From Prochilodus magdalenae (Eukaryota; Chordata; Actinopteri; Characiformes; Prochilodontidae): a stretch of 64,000 bases of DNA. Position numbers and translations under genes: made by a program. Numbering within the stretch: position 1 is the stretch's first letter; each line of letters begins with the position of its first letter. The stretch lies in contig JAMWET010003116.1 of NCBI GenBank assembly GCA_024036415.1, positions 496,001 to 560,000 of the forward strand, in the 5' to 3' direction. This document shows positions 11,822-24,469 of this stretch, piece by piece. The notes below the pieces were generated by a model. The model ran no database searches. It was given only the letters and a program-made list of their open reading frames with translations, and was not told the DNA's origin.

Positions 11822-12539
11822 TGTGTATAGAGAGACAGAGAGATACGCATACATATATGTATTACAGTATTTGTCCAGATTAAGCTTTGTATGGAAGTTT
11901 GTATCAGCATTATGTGACAGACTGTCAGCTAAAATGGGGCTCAATATGACCCAATTCCTTAATCCTCAAATTCATGACTAGATTCCTGAAATCCACAGCA
12001 TTTTCCGAGATGGACAAATGACAAGGGATGGCATTTGGTAAGTTGAATGAACCCACTTGACTAGGCTAACGCTAGTGTACATAGTCACTGTCCAAAGGAG
12101 AACAAGTCTCCAAACGGGTAACTTTACAGGAATTCAAATGATGCATGAAATTAAAAATCAACAAAATTGGAGATATGTGTCCTCCACTGGACAACAGCGA
12201 TATGCTGGACTAGCTGTGGTGGTACTGTTTGGAAGTGTGCTGCCTCTTGCTTATTGCTAACATAAACATCTGCACTATGATGTTTTGATCTGATCATGTA
12301 TCCTGTAGGGAAATTACAGGGCCCTACATCCCATATTAGTCTGCCAGTTAAATGCATGTATTCCACTACCGAACCTCCTCTCAGACTAATCCAGTTCCAG
12401 CAGGGCTACAGATGGTAGTTACTCTGGAGTTGTTCTTCAGCAGACTGGTGAACACTACACATGTGGCAGATACGTGCCTGTTTCACAGATCTCAGCAGTA
12501 GTCGGGCCTGTGTATTGACAAGAACCTGGCGGTATGATG

Positions 12540-12920
12540 CATATCATGATACAGGAGTGATGATTTGACATATTGTGATGTATGTATTGTGATACTCGGA
12601 TAGTCAAGATAATATATCTCGAATACATCACTGTCATAGTCTGAAAACACACCACCATATGCATAGGAGTGCTAATGCTACCGGTAGCGGTGCACCCATA
12701 TGCTACTTGTTTACATTACAGTGGAAGAGTCTAACGGTGAATAACACTGCCATCTAGTGACTAGGGAATTAAATGCAACACAAAATAATCCACGGTCTGC
12801 CACAAATCTTTGATTGTGACTACTGATTAAAAAACACTAGTGTGTATTTGAGAATCGCTACAGTATTACAAAATATCATGATATTCGTTATTGTCGATAA
12901 TTTCTTACACCCATATCAGA
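12540..12920. repeat. Possible old interspersed repeat with ATCATGATA-type motifs
   Basis: Phrases such as CATATCATGATACAGGAGTG, TATTGTGATACTCGGATAG and AATATCATGATATTCG recall a class of degraded fish repeats with terminal GATATTGTGATA-like motifs. No second copy was found in the window, so the assignment is weak. Confidence 0.25.
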
Positions 12921-13019
12921 AATCACTCACATTATGGCGCAACCCCATTTAATACTGATCCCATTTAAACAAGGGTTTAGTAGTATAGAATCCCAATTAC
13001 CCCAAACACATTCAGTATT

Positions 13020-13290
13020 GTTGAGGTTCTGGACACCAGCAGATCTCTGTGTCTCCTTGTCTCAGTGAAGAGTTTGTTGAAGAGATACAACTCCTTTCAG
13101 ACCTCCATAGTGTTGAGGTGTCATCTCACAGAGGAAAGCTGGACAGAAACACCTGTGGATGTTCTCAGATCTGAAGCAGGAGTGGAGCTTGATGTTCTCC
13201 TCTCTCTCAGATATGAAAGTGCTGCGTATCTGATGGGGAGAGTGTTACTGGACCTAACAGGTCTTCCAGGTGGTTGTTAGGAGTAGCTTT
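13020..13290 (-). repeat. Interspersed repeat family W, copy 1 (possible Tc1 N-terminal fragment)
   Basis: This copy shares long blocks with 56270-56510 (same strand) and 32930-33150 (opposite strand), for example GAGGAAAGCTGGACAGAAAC, GAAGCAGGAGTGGAGCTTG, TGATGGGGAGAGTG and GGTCTTCCAGGTGGTTGTTA. Read on the minus strand, the related 56-kb copy gives SSRETGTNN, similar to the linker after the first helix-turn-helix of Tc1 transposases. All copies are full of frame breaks. Confidence 0.55.
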
Positions 13291-13299
13291 TAATGTTAT

Positions 13300-14280
13300 G
13301 TGTGTGGTAAAGGAGCACAGCGCATGGACAGGTTTCTCTGTGTTACAGTTCAATTAACTGATGTAAACAGAGTAATTCAGAGAGGTTTGGTGTGAAATGC
13401 TCTGTTCTAGATAAAGTCAGAACTGTTCACAGTGGTGGTGGATGGAAGCAGTTGTCCCCCTCTTAAAGCTCCCTCACAGAAAGTTACTACATGAGAGGGA
13501 TACATGCTGCAGGGCACTGTGAGGTAATTATTATTATTTTATATATCTTATAAATATTCCAGATTTTCCCATAATCAACATTCCATATAAACTCAGAAGA
13601 CACATGTAGGTTCACTGATGGTTTAAATAGTAAATATAGTGTCTGCATGTGTATTGTAGACATAGAGAACCCTGGTTCTCATCACTTTACTACTGTAAAG
13701 AATGTCTGAACCATCTCACACCAAACCCACTCTGAACAGCTTCGCGTCTGAGCCACCAAATTATGCAGAAATGTTTGGTAATTTTCCACTTTGATGCTCC
13801 GGCTGCTCCAGGACTCCTCAGCTCATGGAGTAATTAGATGATGAGTTGAATAAGGTACGTTCGAGCAGAAAGGGCACTGACTGTGCAGTGCTGTGGCCCT
13901 GCCTGCAGGAGTACAACACTGCTGGAAATTAAACTGAAAGGACACGACATCTCCTGCGGTTAGAGGAGCACTAGCCTCGCGTCACACTTAGGAACTGATT
14001 TATTAAAGCCTTGTTCTCTTGTTCTCCACATGCAGCTTCAATTTAATGCCAGACCCTGGACCATTACTGGCATCCCACTGAAATATGATAGGCCAACAAG
14101 AGTGGGGCCCCCACTGAAGCAGAAAGCTGATTGAGTTTTTGGTTGTCCCAGGGTTGGTTATCATCTGTCTGTTCTTTTTAAGAACCAGGAGAAAGTGACT
14201 GTGATCTTCTGCCAGTTCCTCTTTTGCATTTGGCCTCCAACTGTACTTTTACTGGCAGCACTGTATTTTTGGGAGATTGT
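13300..14280. other. No recognised feature
   Basis: Intergenic sequence with no similarity to other parts of the window that I could see. A short phrase at 14320-14350 (GCGCTTGAGCAAGGCACCTA), just after this stretch, recalls a fish SINE tail but is too short to call. Confidence 0.4.
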
Positions 14281-14554
14281 AGAATTAGCCTAGAAGTTTA
14301 CCAGTCCAGTCCCCGGAAATGACTGAAGTGCGCTTGAGCAAGGCACCTAAACCCACTGTGCAAGCAAAGCTTTCCAGAAATACTGATGTACTGAAACACA
14401 TCTGCAGAAGGAATGGTCCAAAATTCTTCTCCAGCATTGTGCAGATCTTATTAGCAGCTGCAGGAAGCATTCAGTGGAGGTGATGCTGCTAAAGGATCTA
14501 CAGGTTACAACACTCATCGTCAGAAGAATACAGAGGTCACGAATGGCTGCACCC

Positions 14555-14880
14555 AAAAGGAATCGAGCAACAGGAATAAAACTTGCTGGGTAGGTTTGAT
14601 ATTGTAAGACATGCTAATGATTCAAGTTTCACGCTCAGTCATGCATGTAAGATAAGGCAGGATGGGTCTTCCTCATGCCCTCAGTGAGTCATTCTGTTAC
14701 TGCCGGCAACACTGACAGATGCCTGCACCATGCAGGGCTGCATGCACACAGACTGTTACGACGACTGTCCTTAACACCTCGTCAATGTCACCAAAGACTG
14801 CAATGGTGCTGTGCCAGACTGTCATGGAGTGATTCAGAATGGCAGCGAGTCATCCTCAGTGATGGCATTTACACCAGTTT
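14555..14880 (+). mobile_element. Deleted mariner/Tc1-like family M, copy A (5' part)
   Basis: A frame here reads HAGLHAHRLLRRLSLTPRQC and then QRLQWCCARLSWSDSEWQRV, ending at the position of the first catalytic Asp region (ILSDG, in place of the usual FSDES). This is the middle of a Tc1/mariner-type transposase. The upstream phrase AAACTTGCTGGGTAGGTTTG is shared with copies at 40.4 and 23.8 kb. The 3' half is missing. It is an inactive fossil. Confidence 0.7.
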
Positions 14881-14889
14881 TTATTGAAA

Positions 14890-17215
14890 CCAAGGATTGT
14901 CAAAGGATAACTCATCAGTGGTATCAGCGGTAGTAAACAGTAGAACCAAGATGGCAGAGCATATTGGTTACCTGCGAGTGTTTGTGCTGCTATGCCAGAT
15001 GTTTATTTATGTCCAGAAAGCAGTGTGGGTCAACTACTTAAGATAAGACAGTGAAGAGGTTCTCCAGCAGACCACTAGGTGTCGCTATAGCTGCCTTCTC
15101 TTTTCATCACTGTTTGTGCTGAGGAACCTACTATCCTTTGGCTCCAGTTGGGTACTGAAATTAGGTATTAGGTGCGCAAACCACAACAGAATTGGTTCCA
15201 CGTTGGTGTAAATTTGCTATATATGATGGACTGTTGTTCAGGTTCTTTTGTGCTTTGTCACTGTTAGCCTCTGCCATAGTTTCAGACTCCAGGCTGTGCA
15301 GTATTTGCTGCTTGTTCTTTTGACTTTGACGTTAGGAGCTCTTTCCTCACACGCCGTTCCCTTCAGCTCAGTGAGCATACACGGAAACAACGGATCTGGA
15401 GAGAACGGGGGGAAAATAGGGGGCTTATTATAGTGAACGAATGAGACAGGTCTTTATAGTTCACCTCAATTCCGTGTGAGATGAGGGTTTTTCCGTGTGT
15501 GGGCTGGTGGCGGGGTCCTGCAGAGGCTCTCGTTTCATTACTGCAGAGCTTGTTATGCTGATGAAAAGTTAATTGGTTGGAGCGTGGATGGGCCGGAGCT
15601 TATGTCGTTTGTCTTTCAAGCAGGTCTTTTTTTTTTTTCCTTTTCCCTTTTTGCAGCATCACTCCATCTCAGGTGCAGGGCAACGTGTGCTTCCTCAAAA
15701 GCAGAAGTGGAGCGCCTGGAGACCGTTACATAACTCCAATCCTCCGTTCAGCCAGAGTTTGGTTTCATCTCTCCCCTCTTCCCTTCTCTTTCCTCTCGTT
15801 CCTCTCTCCTCTCCAGAGGGGACAAGGCTTTTCTTTGTTAGCTCTGAGCTGCTTTCTGCCATGTTCCATATTTTGGTCTCTTGATTCGCCGGCCTGCGAG
15901 GACTTTGATCTTTAAAAAAAACATGTTTTTTGGGGGGTTTGGGAATGTTGAAACTGGCTCTCCCTTTCTCCTCTGGTTCTTTTTGTTTTCTGTTAAATAA
16001 ATATCAGACCAAATCAGGTTAAAGAGCTTCACCAGACAGTTTCAGCGCTGATTGTTTTGCTGGTGTCAGTTTGAGCTCATTTAGAGCAGAACTCATTCAT
16101 GACCAGCAAACACTGCTTTGAACAGCTGTACACACATACAGTCTTCTTATTGTTCATTACAACACCAGAAAGCTGAATATCTGTTTCGGGACTGATAGTT
16201 CTTGATGCTCCACACTGATTTTCAGACTTTTGGACACATTTACTGCAATAACGATGAACTGCATACCCCGTGGCCATGAGGGTACAGAGATGCAGCTAGC
16301 TTCGTGCTCTAAAATGCAGGGGTGTGGCCTCAAACAAGACTCTGCCTACCACCTAAAACCCGCATTCCAGACCCCATCATAGTTTCCTGCAACCTGGTCT
16401 CCAGAGGATGATCAGTCATTTTAAGGGTGATTCCAAACTATTATTCATTTGGAAAAGGTAGATTGACATAAATTACCTTTATGGCTAGTGAAGTTACAGT
16501 AATGCATTGCTTTAGCCTTTTCTTTGGATCTTCCTCAGGAACATATTTTATATCCATGTTGAGAAGATATGTGTGAATGAGACCCAGTATTATTTCTTTA
16601 CCAATGGAGTCCAAATGCCGAGAGCACAAAAAATTCTTGAAATTAAAATGAAGAAATGTTTGAAATCCAGCTCTATTTTCTAGAACTGAAGTGAAAGTGT
16701 GTTGTTGTTGATGATGATGTGGGGGAATTGTTTATAGTGCATAAAAGTTTAAGAACTTCTTAAGTTCGGTTTGACTTGACTATAAGTTAACCATATTGTG
16801 CTGCAGAATTAGTGTAGTTGGGCTGAAGTCATCTCCACACAGTTGTCAGTTTGGGGCAGGGGGGCTCGCTTTGTGCCTGCCGTTATCAGCTCAGCTCTGC
16901 TACAGATGGAGACGCTCATTAAAAAGAGCAGTGCAGTAATTGAGGTGTTCTACACAGATCCAGAAGGGTTAGAGGTCTGTGCTTTAAAGAAACCCAGAAT
17001 GTTTGTGCAGCTTAAATGGTTCCCTCTTCCTGCTATGGGAAGAACGAGGGATGAATAAATGGCACATAGAACATGTGCAGTATGGGTCAGTATGTGGATT
17101 AGAGTTTGGGGATCTGCCCTGAGAGAGTACATGCAGTTTGGTGGCTGTAAGTTAAAGGAAACAGTAGTTCTTGAAATGGGGTGAAAATGGATGGGGCTGT
17201 ATGTGAGGAATGAAG
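14890..17215. other. No recognised gene or repeat
   Basis: Intergenic sequence with a T-rich tract near 15625-15650 and CT-rich sequence around 15760-15815. Several open frames of 60-112 codons overlap each other in different frames across 15500-15915. None resembles a known family or has a supporting start or splice context. Confidence 0.45.
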
Positions 17216-17219
17216 AATA

Positions 17220-17435
17220 AGGTAGAAATTTAAGAATGGGGCCATGGATTTAAGGTGGACTAGTATCAGTGGATTTAAGGTGGCATGAACTTATGTTATT
17301 AGTCAAGGCAGTAGTTTTAAGGCAGTAGCAGTAAATTTAAGGCAGCAGTGGATTTAAGGCATCAGGATATTTGAGGTAGCACTTACTGTAAGATAACATT
17401 TAAATTAAGGTAGAATTAGATTTAAGGTACTACAG
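17220..17435. repeat. Diffuse repeat with ATTTAAGG core
   Basis: The word ATTTAAGG or TTTTAAGGCAG occurs about eight times at spacings of roughly 15-30 bp, with linkers such as TGGCATGAAC and CAGTAGTGG. This is a degraded minisatellite without a strict period. Confidence 0.6.
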
Positions 17436-18029
17436 CTTTACCTTCATAGTCATCAAGGACTTTTTCAGGCAAGCTTAAAGTTTGATCACTAACTTTCCCT
17501 TTCTTGTTAGATACAAGATGCTTTAATGAATTAAAAAAATCAAAAAAGGGAAAATGAAAATGAGAATTGATGTAATCAGGTTCATAAAGACAGAGTGTTG
17601 GTAGGGATGGTATAAAACACCATCATGTATGTAGATCATGTATTACACTCTGTAGAAGTGCACCAAGAACACTAAGAGGAAATGAAGGAGCCTTTGTGCT
17701 AGCTGACTAGTTAATCATGGGAAAATAAGGGGGCTAATCTAGCTAAACGAGAATGATCTGTGGCTAGGAAAACCTCAGAATGGGAATTATGTCATAGAAG
17801 GTTAAAATTTAAGAATTTATGAGTTTTGATGGAATGATCAAAGGTAAATTGGGAGGGGCAATGGAGTCAGTTAGAGATCCCAGTTCAGAGGCTTTTACAT
17901 GAACAAGAAGGACATGCAATTCTGCCCAAACCCCTCAGAACCCATGTGCTATGAAACCCAATTCCACCATAAGCCTAAACTAATATGATCATCCTGGGCT
18001 GTGATAAACGACATATCCATATCGCCTCT

Positions 18030-18430
18030 CCAGTTGGTAACTCAGAGCTGTCGGTTTCCTGAAGGCTGCTGTACCCTTGCCGTGCTGAAGGATGCGATGT
18101 TCCTGACCCACAGGGCCTCTGTGCTTGTTCATATTGCTTTGGTTATTTCATAGTGTTTTCGCCCTGACCATTTCAGATCTCCAGAGGAGCGTCTTTCTGG
18201 TGCATCACCAAGGTCTCGGTAACCCGAGGCAGTGCCGCATCAAAATCCATTTTCATTCCGTTAGTCCGCGGTGGCACAGCGAGTAACGAGATGAAGCCGG
18301 CATGATGGCTGCGCTGAAAGAGCTCTACCGGAGGGCATGTTTGAAGACATTAGTATGGATCTGTTTTGTATGGACCACTGTAAAACACTTTAGCACGCTC
18401 CACCAACACGGCAGCAGGGCAGTAATTCCA
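18030..18430. other. Candidate conserved non-coding element
   Basis: A GC-balanced, repeat-free block with complex sequence, including GCACAGCGAGTAACGAGATG, AAGCCGGCATGATGGCTGCG and a TAATTCC. It contrasts with the decayed transposons around it. It could be an ancient regulatory element of the GABA-A receptor cluster, but this is inferred only from composition and the absence of repeats. Confidence 0.22.
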
Positions 18431-18754
18431 AGGTAAGCGTATATAGAGCTAATTCGGTTCTGCTGTGATTGCTGTGGATGTTGACTCCACCTCTGGGATA
18501 TGGAACAGATCTATCTTACAGGCAGCAAGCTTTTGCTCACATGTTGTTCTTGCCGCAGCACTGAAGGGGAAGATCTGCAGTCAGTTATGAGTTCTCCAGC
18601 TGGCCACGACAGGTCTGGCATCATGTGTGGTAGATGTTATGTGGTATTTCCGGACTAGATACAGGTGTTAAACAGTGATTAACCCTAAGATGAGTTTCTC
18701 AGTGAAGCCGCCTTTCTGGTTCACATAAAAAGAATCAACTGACAGGAATGAAAG

Positions 18755-19245
18755 TAGTAGTTTGGTAGTAGGTTTGAGAACATGAGACATGCAAATGATT
18801 CAAGTTTCACACTTAACCGCACATGTGACATAAGCAGGGACGGGCTTTATCACTGTACCCTACTGACCCAACAGCCACGACTGCAGACATTCAGCGAGCA
18901 GTGATGCCCTACATGAGTCATCCAGTTAGTGCCAGCACCATGGGCAGATGATGGTCAATGTCACCAAAGTCTACAATGGTGTTGTGCCAGACTGTGATAG
19001 AGAGACTCAGACTGGCAGCGGGTCATCTTCAGTGACGAGTCCTGCTTTTGTCTTTGTGAACAAAAACAGAGGGTGAATATGTGTATGGAGGCACCATGGT
19101 CAGCACCAAGATGAACAGTTTGTTGTCACCTGTCACACGTCCAGAAGGCATGGTGTCACTCCACCCCCACCCCTACCACACCATCTGCAGGAACTGTGTG
19201 AGAAAATTCAAGCTGCATGGGATAGATTATCTAAGAAAATCAAAG
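18755..19245 (+). mobile_element. Deleted mariner/Tc1-like family M, copy B
   Basis: It starts near GTAGTAGGTTTGAGAACATG and runs through CAAGTTTCACACTTAACCGC, a degraded transposase middle (CATCTTCAGTGACGAGTCCT, encoding an SDES-like site) and on to GCAGGAACTGTGTGAGAAAA. The segment joining TGTCACACGTCCAGAAGG to GGTGTCACTCCACC appears in the other copies too, which suggests a common internal deletion. Frames are broken. Confidence 0.7.
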
Positions 19246-19439
19246 AACAACCCTCCTCTGGAATCATGTGGAAGTGCCCTGACTTCTTCAGGGTATTCTA
19301 GTTTGCCCTCATATGTCAGCACTATGTGCCTGAGTGCATCGTGAACTTTTTATGTGCTAGCTAGCTAGGAGCTACCTACAGTATCATTAGAGTTTTGAAA
19401 TTATGGAATCTCCTGATAGAGCCAACAAGGCAATTTTAA

Positions 19440-19660
19440 AATGTACATTTAACAAAAAACTGGACAGCAGACAGCAAAATTTTTAACAAACTTCAGTTAG
19501 TCCAAAACGCTGCAGCCAGAGTCCTTACAAGAACTAGAAAGTTTGATCATATCAGCCCAGTCTTATCTAACTTACACTGGTTGCCAGTTTAATTCCTTGA
19601 GTACTCATTGAGTTTAAAATTCTTCTCCTGACATATAAAGCTCTAAACGGCCTCTCTGTT
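19440..19660 (+). mobile_element. LINE fragment, C-terminal part of reverse-transcriptase ORF
   Basis: In one frame it reads KLQLVQNAAARVLTRTRKFD and then HISPVLSNLHWLPV before a stop. The pattern VQNAAARxLTxTRKxxHIxPVLxxLHWLPV is the conserved C-terminal region of jockey/L2-type non-LTR retrotransposons. The rest is absent. It is followed directly by a GACTT pentanucleotide run. Confidence 0.85.
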
Positions 19661-19690
19661 GACTTGACTTGACTTGACTTGACTTGACAT
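19661..19690. repeat. TTGAC pentanucleotide microsatellite
   Basis: About five to six TTGAC units abutting the LINE fragment at 19440-19660. Simple repeats at LINE 3' ends are common in fish. Confidence 0.85.
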
Positions 19691-20579
19691 GACATTGAGA
19701 GAAACTGGGAGCTTGGCTAACCAATTTAGTAACCTTAAATGTGGTTCTGCCACAAAAGCAAAACTGACAGAACACGTCTTAAAGCATTCAGACCCTTGCG
19801 GATCCTGGCGGATATGGATGGGAGGGGCGGAGCCTACTCCCTTGACAACAGGACCAGGATCAAACGGTTGGTGGGTGGAAGAAGGAGGAGAAAATGAAAC
19901 GTCGGCACTTGAAAGCAACAAAAGATGAGCATAAGTTTAACCCTATTAAAGACAGGTGGCGTATTGCGATTGGCCAGAGTAAAGAATGAATAAGTATTGT
20001 AGCATTGGACTCTTCCTGGCAGAACTTAAAGCACTAAAGCTTTCATTTCTCCTGATGCCCTCTAAATTAAATATGGCTCTGTATCCAGTGTTTACTTACC
20101 CAGCTGGAACATCAACTGCAACGACTGTTTAACACACCTGTATTTATACTGCACACACTATATACATATGTTTCACAATTCCAGAAGCTACTTGAAATGT
20201 ACTCCGCCCTGAATATATCGAAGATGTTCTGGAAAATAGAGAACAACTTTTCAAAACATCATTGTCCTGATCCCAAAAGCAGAGTTTATGAGGAACAATG
20301 GTCATCTACTCTACATTTTAGGCCTGAGGAATTAAGAGAACACACTTCCAATCCAGAAACAAAAACAAAATAACGTAGTGTAATCAGATTCAATCTGGAA
20401 CAGGGATGAAAGACAAACTCATTGAGACAAGGTCTCAATGTCTCACTCACGGGATGGTGGGTAATGCTGGATGGACACTCAGTGGAGTGAAGTAAAGTAC
20501 AGCACTCCCCAGGTGCAGGCAGATTCAGAAAAAGCTTATGGGCAGAGTTTTGTGGTGTGATGTTAGTGCCACTGTTAGA

Positions 20580-20995
20580 CTTGCCGTAATTTGTTCAGAG
20601 AGGTCCTCCTAAGTGGACGTTCCATTACTGGCCTAGACTTCGGGGAGCCATAACAACAGCCCTAATGAGGCGAAGGAAAAGCAAACAGTTAACCATTAGG
20701 CTGCAAGACTTAGGTGACCCGGCGGAGCTCCGTGTGGTCCACCAGCAAGACGCCTAATGACATCGTGAGCCAATCATGTGTCCTCTCCCTGCCTCTCATT
20801 AGGATGCCGTGGAAGACCTATTGCCCAAGTCGCCTCGTTTAATTTTCCGTCCCTCTTTCCTTTGGAAGCGTCCGCTGGGGTCAGCTCTACCACAAACTCC
20901 ATTGATTCTTCTTCCTCAAAACATCTCATCCCTCCTCTGTTGGTCTAAATTGACTCTCTTGCTCTGTAGAGATGAAAGCCTGAAGAAAGAGTGAG
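20580..20995. other. Candidate conserved non-coding element
   Basis: Complex, repeat-free sequence with several CTAATGA/TCATTAGG homeobox-like cores (CCCTAATGAGG near 20662, CCTAATGACATC near 20753, CTCATTAGGATG near 20798). This density of TAATGA words is typical of vertebrate developmental or neuronal enhancers. Conservation was not tested. Confidence 0.25.
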
Positions 20996-21089
20996 AATGT
21001 GTTGGAGCTGCAGTCAAGTTCAAGAGTCTGGCTTTTTATTGGTCGTAATAACTAGCCTTGAAACATACGGTTTTAATAATGCTCTGAGG

Positions 21090-21590
21090 ACGTAGGCTAC
21101 TGCCTGATCAGCCAGACTGTGAGAGAACGTTTGACAACAATAAATAGATTTTCATGGCTGAGAAACACAATTACACATTTCCATTTCCTCCGGAAGTCAA
21201 GACTCTGGAGTTCATATAAAAATACATTCAGACTGCCGTCCGACAGAAGCTGGCACAGTAGCACCGCAACCCCATTACTCCAGAGAACATGTCTCCACTG
21301 CTCTAGAGTCCAGTGTCGGCATGCTTTCCAGCACTTGGTGATGGCAAACTTGGATGCAGCTGCTCGGCCATGAAAACCCATTCCATGGAGCTCTTTACAC
21401 ACTGTTCTTATATGAAGGCCATATGAAGGTTGGAGGTCTGTAGAGATTGACTCTGCAGAAAGTTGGTGACCTCTGCGCACTATGCGCCTCAGCATCCGCT
21501 GACCCCGCTCTGTGATTTTTTACATTGCCTACCACTTTGTACCTGTGTTGTTATTGTTCCCAATCACTTTCACTTACGCTGTGGAGTTAA
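21090..21590 (-). pseudogene. Tc1-type transposase remnant
   Basis: On the minus strand, the frame at 21495-21097 reads IVRRGHQLSAESISTDLQPS, then KELHGMGFHGRAAASKFAI and KACRHWTLEQWRHVLWSNG. These are the second helix-turn-helix region and the approach to the first catalytic Asp in Tc1 transposases (usual form VLWSDES). The expected Asp is replaced by Asn, and after that the frame no longer resembles transposase. The flanking sequence up to about 21590 continues the N-terminal coding part out of frame. It is inactive. Confidence 0.85.
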
Positions 21591-21735
21591 ACTGCTGTCG
21601 GCTGTATGGGTGGAGTTAAACTGCTGTCGGCTGTATGGGTGGAGCTAAACTGCTATAGGATGAATTGCTGGGACTAAACTGCTGTAGGATGAATTGCTGG
21701 GACTAAACTGCTGTAGGATGAATGGGTGAAGCTTC
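21580..21735. repeat. 29-bp minisatellite
   Basis: AACTGCT recurs with a regular period: ACTG starts at 21591, 21620, 21649, 21678 and 21707. The unit is roughly GGGTGGAGCTAAACTGCTGT plus AGGATGAAT. Related but more irregular phrases occur near 42060-42180 and 63350-63460, so the motif is dispersed. Confidence 0.9.
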
Positions 21736-22300
21736 TGTTGGAGAACAGGTGGAGCTACTGCAGTGCAGAACACTGCCTCTGCTTAATTTCTCAGAATAAA
21801 CAGAAAAATAATTCAATTCTATCTTTATAGAAATAGAAAAATTCATGTTAGGAATCTCTCTATAGCACGCTTAGTATCTGATCAGGCACGAGCAGTCCGA
21901 CATCTGAATTATCACCCACCCCCCTTTTCTCTCCCTCTCTCTTTCTCTCTCTGTCTCAGCGGGCTCCGTGTGCACCAGATGGCCAATCGGTCATCTCCTC
22001 TGTGCTCATTCGGAGGAGTGTGGGTAAGCTATGCAGCAGCACACTCTCCAGGTCTCCTGTGGGTCTGAGGATGATTCCCGGTGATGGTGACGTCGGGATG
22101 TGTATGTTACAGGTTATCTGAATGCTGTTTGTGAGGATGTGATTATTCATTGTAATAACCGCCTGTGACCTCTCAGTGACCCCTCCAATGAATCCGTCCA
22201 TCTGTGTGTACATCCATCTGTCCTCACTACATCCATCTGTCTATCTGTCAGTCCATCCATCTGTCTAGGTCAGTCCATCCATTCTATCTAGCTATATTTC

Positions 22301-22475
<175 letters not shown>

Positions 22476-22599
22476 GAATTGAACTAGCTGTCTCTTTGTC
22501 CGTCCATCATCTGTCCATTCATTTGTCCATTTGTTCATCCATCTGATTGTCCATCCGTCTATCAGTCTTTCTGCCAGTCTCTTTGTCTATTTGTCCAGT

Positions 22600-23440
22600 G
22601 TTGGTAGCTGTAAAGGCTGGGTGGCTTCGTAAGAAGTTGAAGGGAGCACCTCAGCATCCCTCAGTCTTGTACACCCCCCCATCCGGCTCACAGGAGGATG
22701 TGACGCATCCCATGTGGGAGTTACACTATAAGCAGAGCATTTAAATGAACTCCAACATAAACACCACAGATTCACACACAGACTCATAGACACAGAAATG
22801 CCAGGATTTTACTAAGAAACACTCCCAGCGCCCGCCAGCAGCACCCCCCTCACCCTCATCTGCATTCTCTCTCTCTATTCCCTCCTTCCTGACCCTCCCC
22901 CCATCACTCTGTCCTTTACTAACCTCCAGTCTGTGTCATTCTCTCTTTCTGTCTCTCTTTCTTTCTTTAAATAAATAACACCTACATGTTTTAGTGAAGC
23001 GGGGCTTACGCAACGGCTTACGTAACATAATTAAAACATTTCCTCAGTTTTCCGATCTCTCCTGTTCAGTCATCTAGTGCCAGCAGGCTTTCCTACAGCA
23101 CACGCCTCGAGCCTCCGGAAACCAACACGTATGTTTGTAGGAATACTTTTTTGGCTTGTTAGTTTGTTTGTTTTGTGAATCCCTACACAAAGGAGGACAG
23201 ACATTTGGTTCCTGGTAATCTCGAGGGATTGTTGCCTGCCTCAACAGCCACATTCCTCATGGAAAATTTGACAACACTTCCACATCCATAGGGTGGCCTG
23301 TCCTTTCATAAATGTCCACATATCAGAGCTCAGGATGAGGAAGTTATGTCTCACTGATGACTTACACTGCAATGAGGCTGCTTTCAATTAGCTAGATGAT
23401 GTGGAGTTTAGACAAGGAACATGCCAAACATCTCAGCATG
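22600..23440. other. No recognised feature
   Basis: Intergenic sequence with CT-rich stretches (22865-22970). No repeat or coding similarity is seen. Confidence 0.45.
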
Positions 23441-23444
23441 GAGT

Positions 23445-23885
23445 TGTAGAGGTTCCTAATGGTGTCCTGTGATAATCCATCCCATGCAGCTTAAATATTC
23501 TCACACAGTTCCTGCAGATTGTGTGCTACGTGTCAGGATGGATTACACCAGGCCTGGACGTGTGACAACAAACCGTCCATCTTGGCACTGACCACAATGT
23601 CTCCACACACAAATTTGTTGGTTGTCTCCTTCAAGACAAAAGCATGTGACGTGGTGTTGAGGGCAGTCGTCATAGCAGTCTGCGTTAGTCTTCTAATGGT
23701 GCTGGCACTAACCGGATGACTCAGGAAAGGCATCACTACTCTCTGAATGTTGGCAGTCGTGGCTGTTGGGTCAGTCAGGTACAGTGATAAGGCCAGTCCC
23801 TGCTTACGTCACATGTGCACCTGAGAGTGAAACTTGAATCATTAGCGTATCTCACAATGTCAAACCTACCCCCCAGGTTGCATTA
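23445..23885 (-). mobile_element. Deleted mariner/Tc1-like family M, copy C
   Basis: This is the reverse complement of the family seen at 18.8, 40.4 and 55.7 kb. The left part (CCTGTGATAATCCATCCCAT, CTCACACAGTTCCTGCAGAT) is the transposon 3' region and the right part (AGAGTGAAACTTGAATCATT, CACAATGTCAAACCTACCC) its 5' region. It covers nearly the full deleted element but lacks a functional frame. Confidence 0.75.
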
Positions 23886-24379
23886 CTGTGGGTTGTAAGA
23901 CCCACTCTATTGAGTGTTGAGTTCAACCTACTGCTGCACAGGCATACCAGAAATTTCTTCACAGTGTTGATGGTCAGAAGGATTAGCATCAGCACTGAGG
24001 TCGATACTAATGTCTGAAACCTGCTAATCTGTTATGTAGTAAGGTCACACTCTGACTGTTTCCCAACGTGGATGAACTCCTCTATTGTATTAGACTGCAT
24101 TACATTTATCCAGTGTACGTGCAGTGGCCACCCGTTCATCATATTGAGAGTCTTTACGTCTAGGCGTGTGCAGGCGATTGGCCTGGTGTCTCTGCTCTGG
24201 AGAGAACAATGCGGTCGGTTCCCCAGAGAGCTCAACACTGGGCCACTGCTGAAAACACTGATGATGCAGCTTCACTTTTAACCTTTAACAGCTTTTACTT
24301 AGAAACACAAACTGTGCACTGTAAATACCAGAACTGACCACAGACAGAACCAATCAGGCCACAGCTTATGCTACAGAGA

Positions 24380-24465
24380 CGGGCGCCTGTTGGGCTCTCC
24401 TATTGGTCAGGACTGAAGGTCTTACAGGTTACATTAACTACCAGCATCATTAGGAAGAGACAGTT
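24380..24465 (+). repeat. Short repeat shared with 56130-56215
   Basis: ATTGGTCAGGACTGAAGG and TCTTACAGGTTACATTAACT, followed by ACCAGCATCATTAGGAAGAG, match 56135-56215 closely. The 56-kb copy lies between the family M and family W copies, so this may be the end of one of those elements. Confidence 0.55.
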
Positions 24466-24469
24466 TGAT

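Noticed and set aside
14285..14360. SINE tail with GCGCTTGAGCAAGGCACCTA
   Set aside because: Only one short phrase matches and no tRNA-like head is present, so it is not listed as an element.
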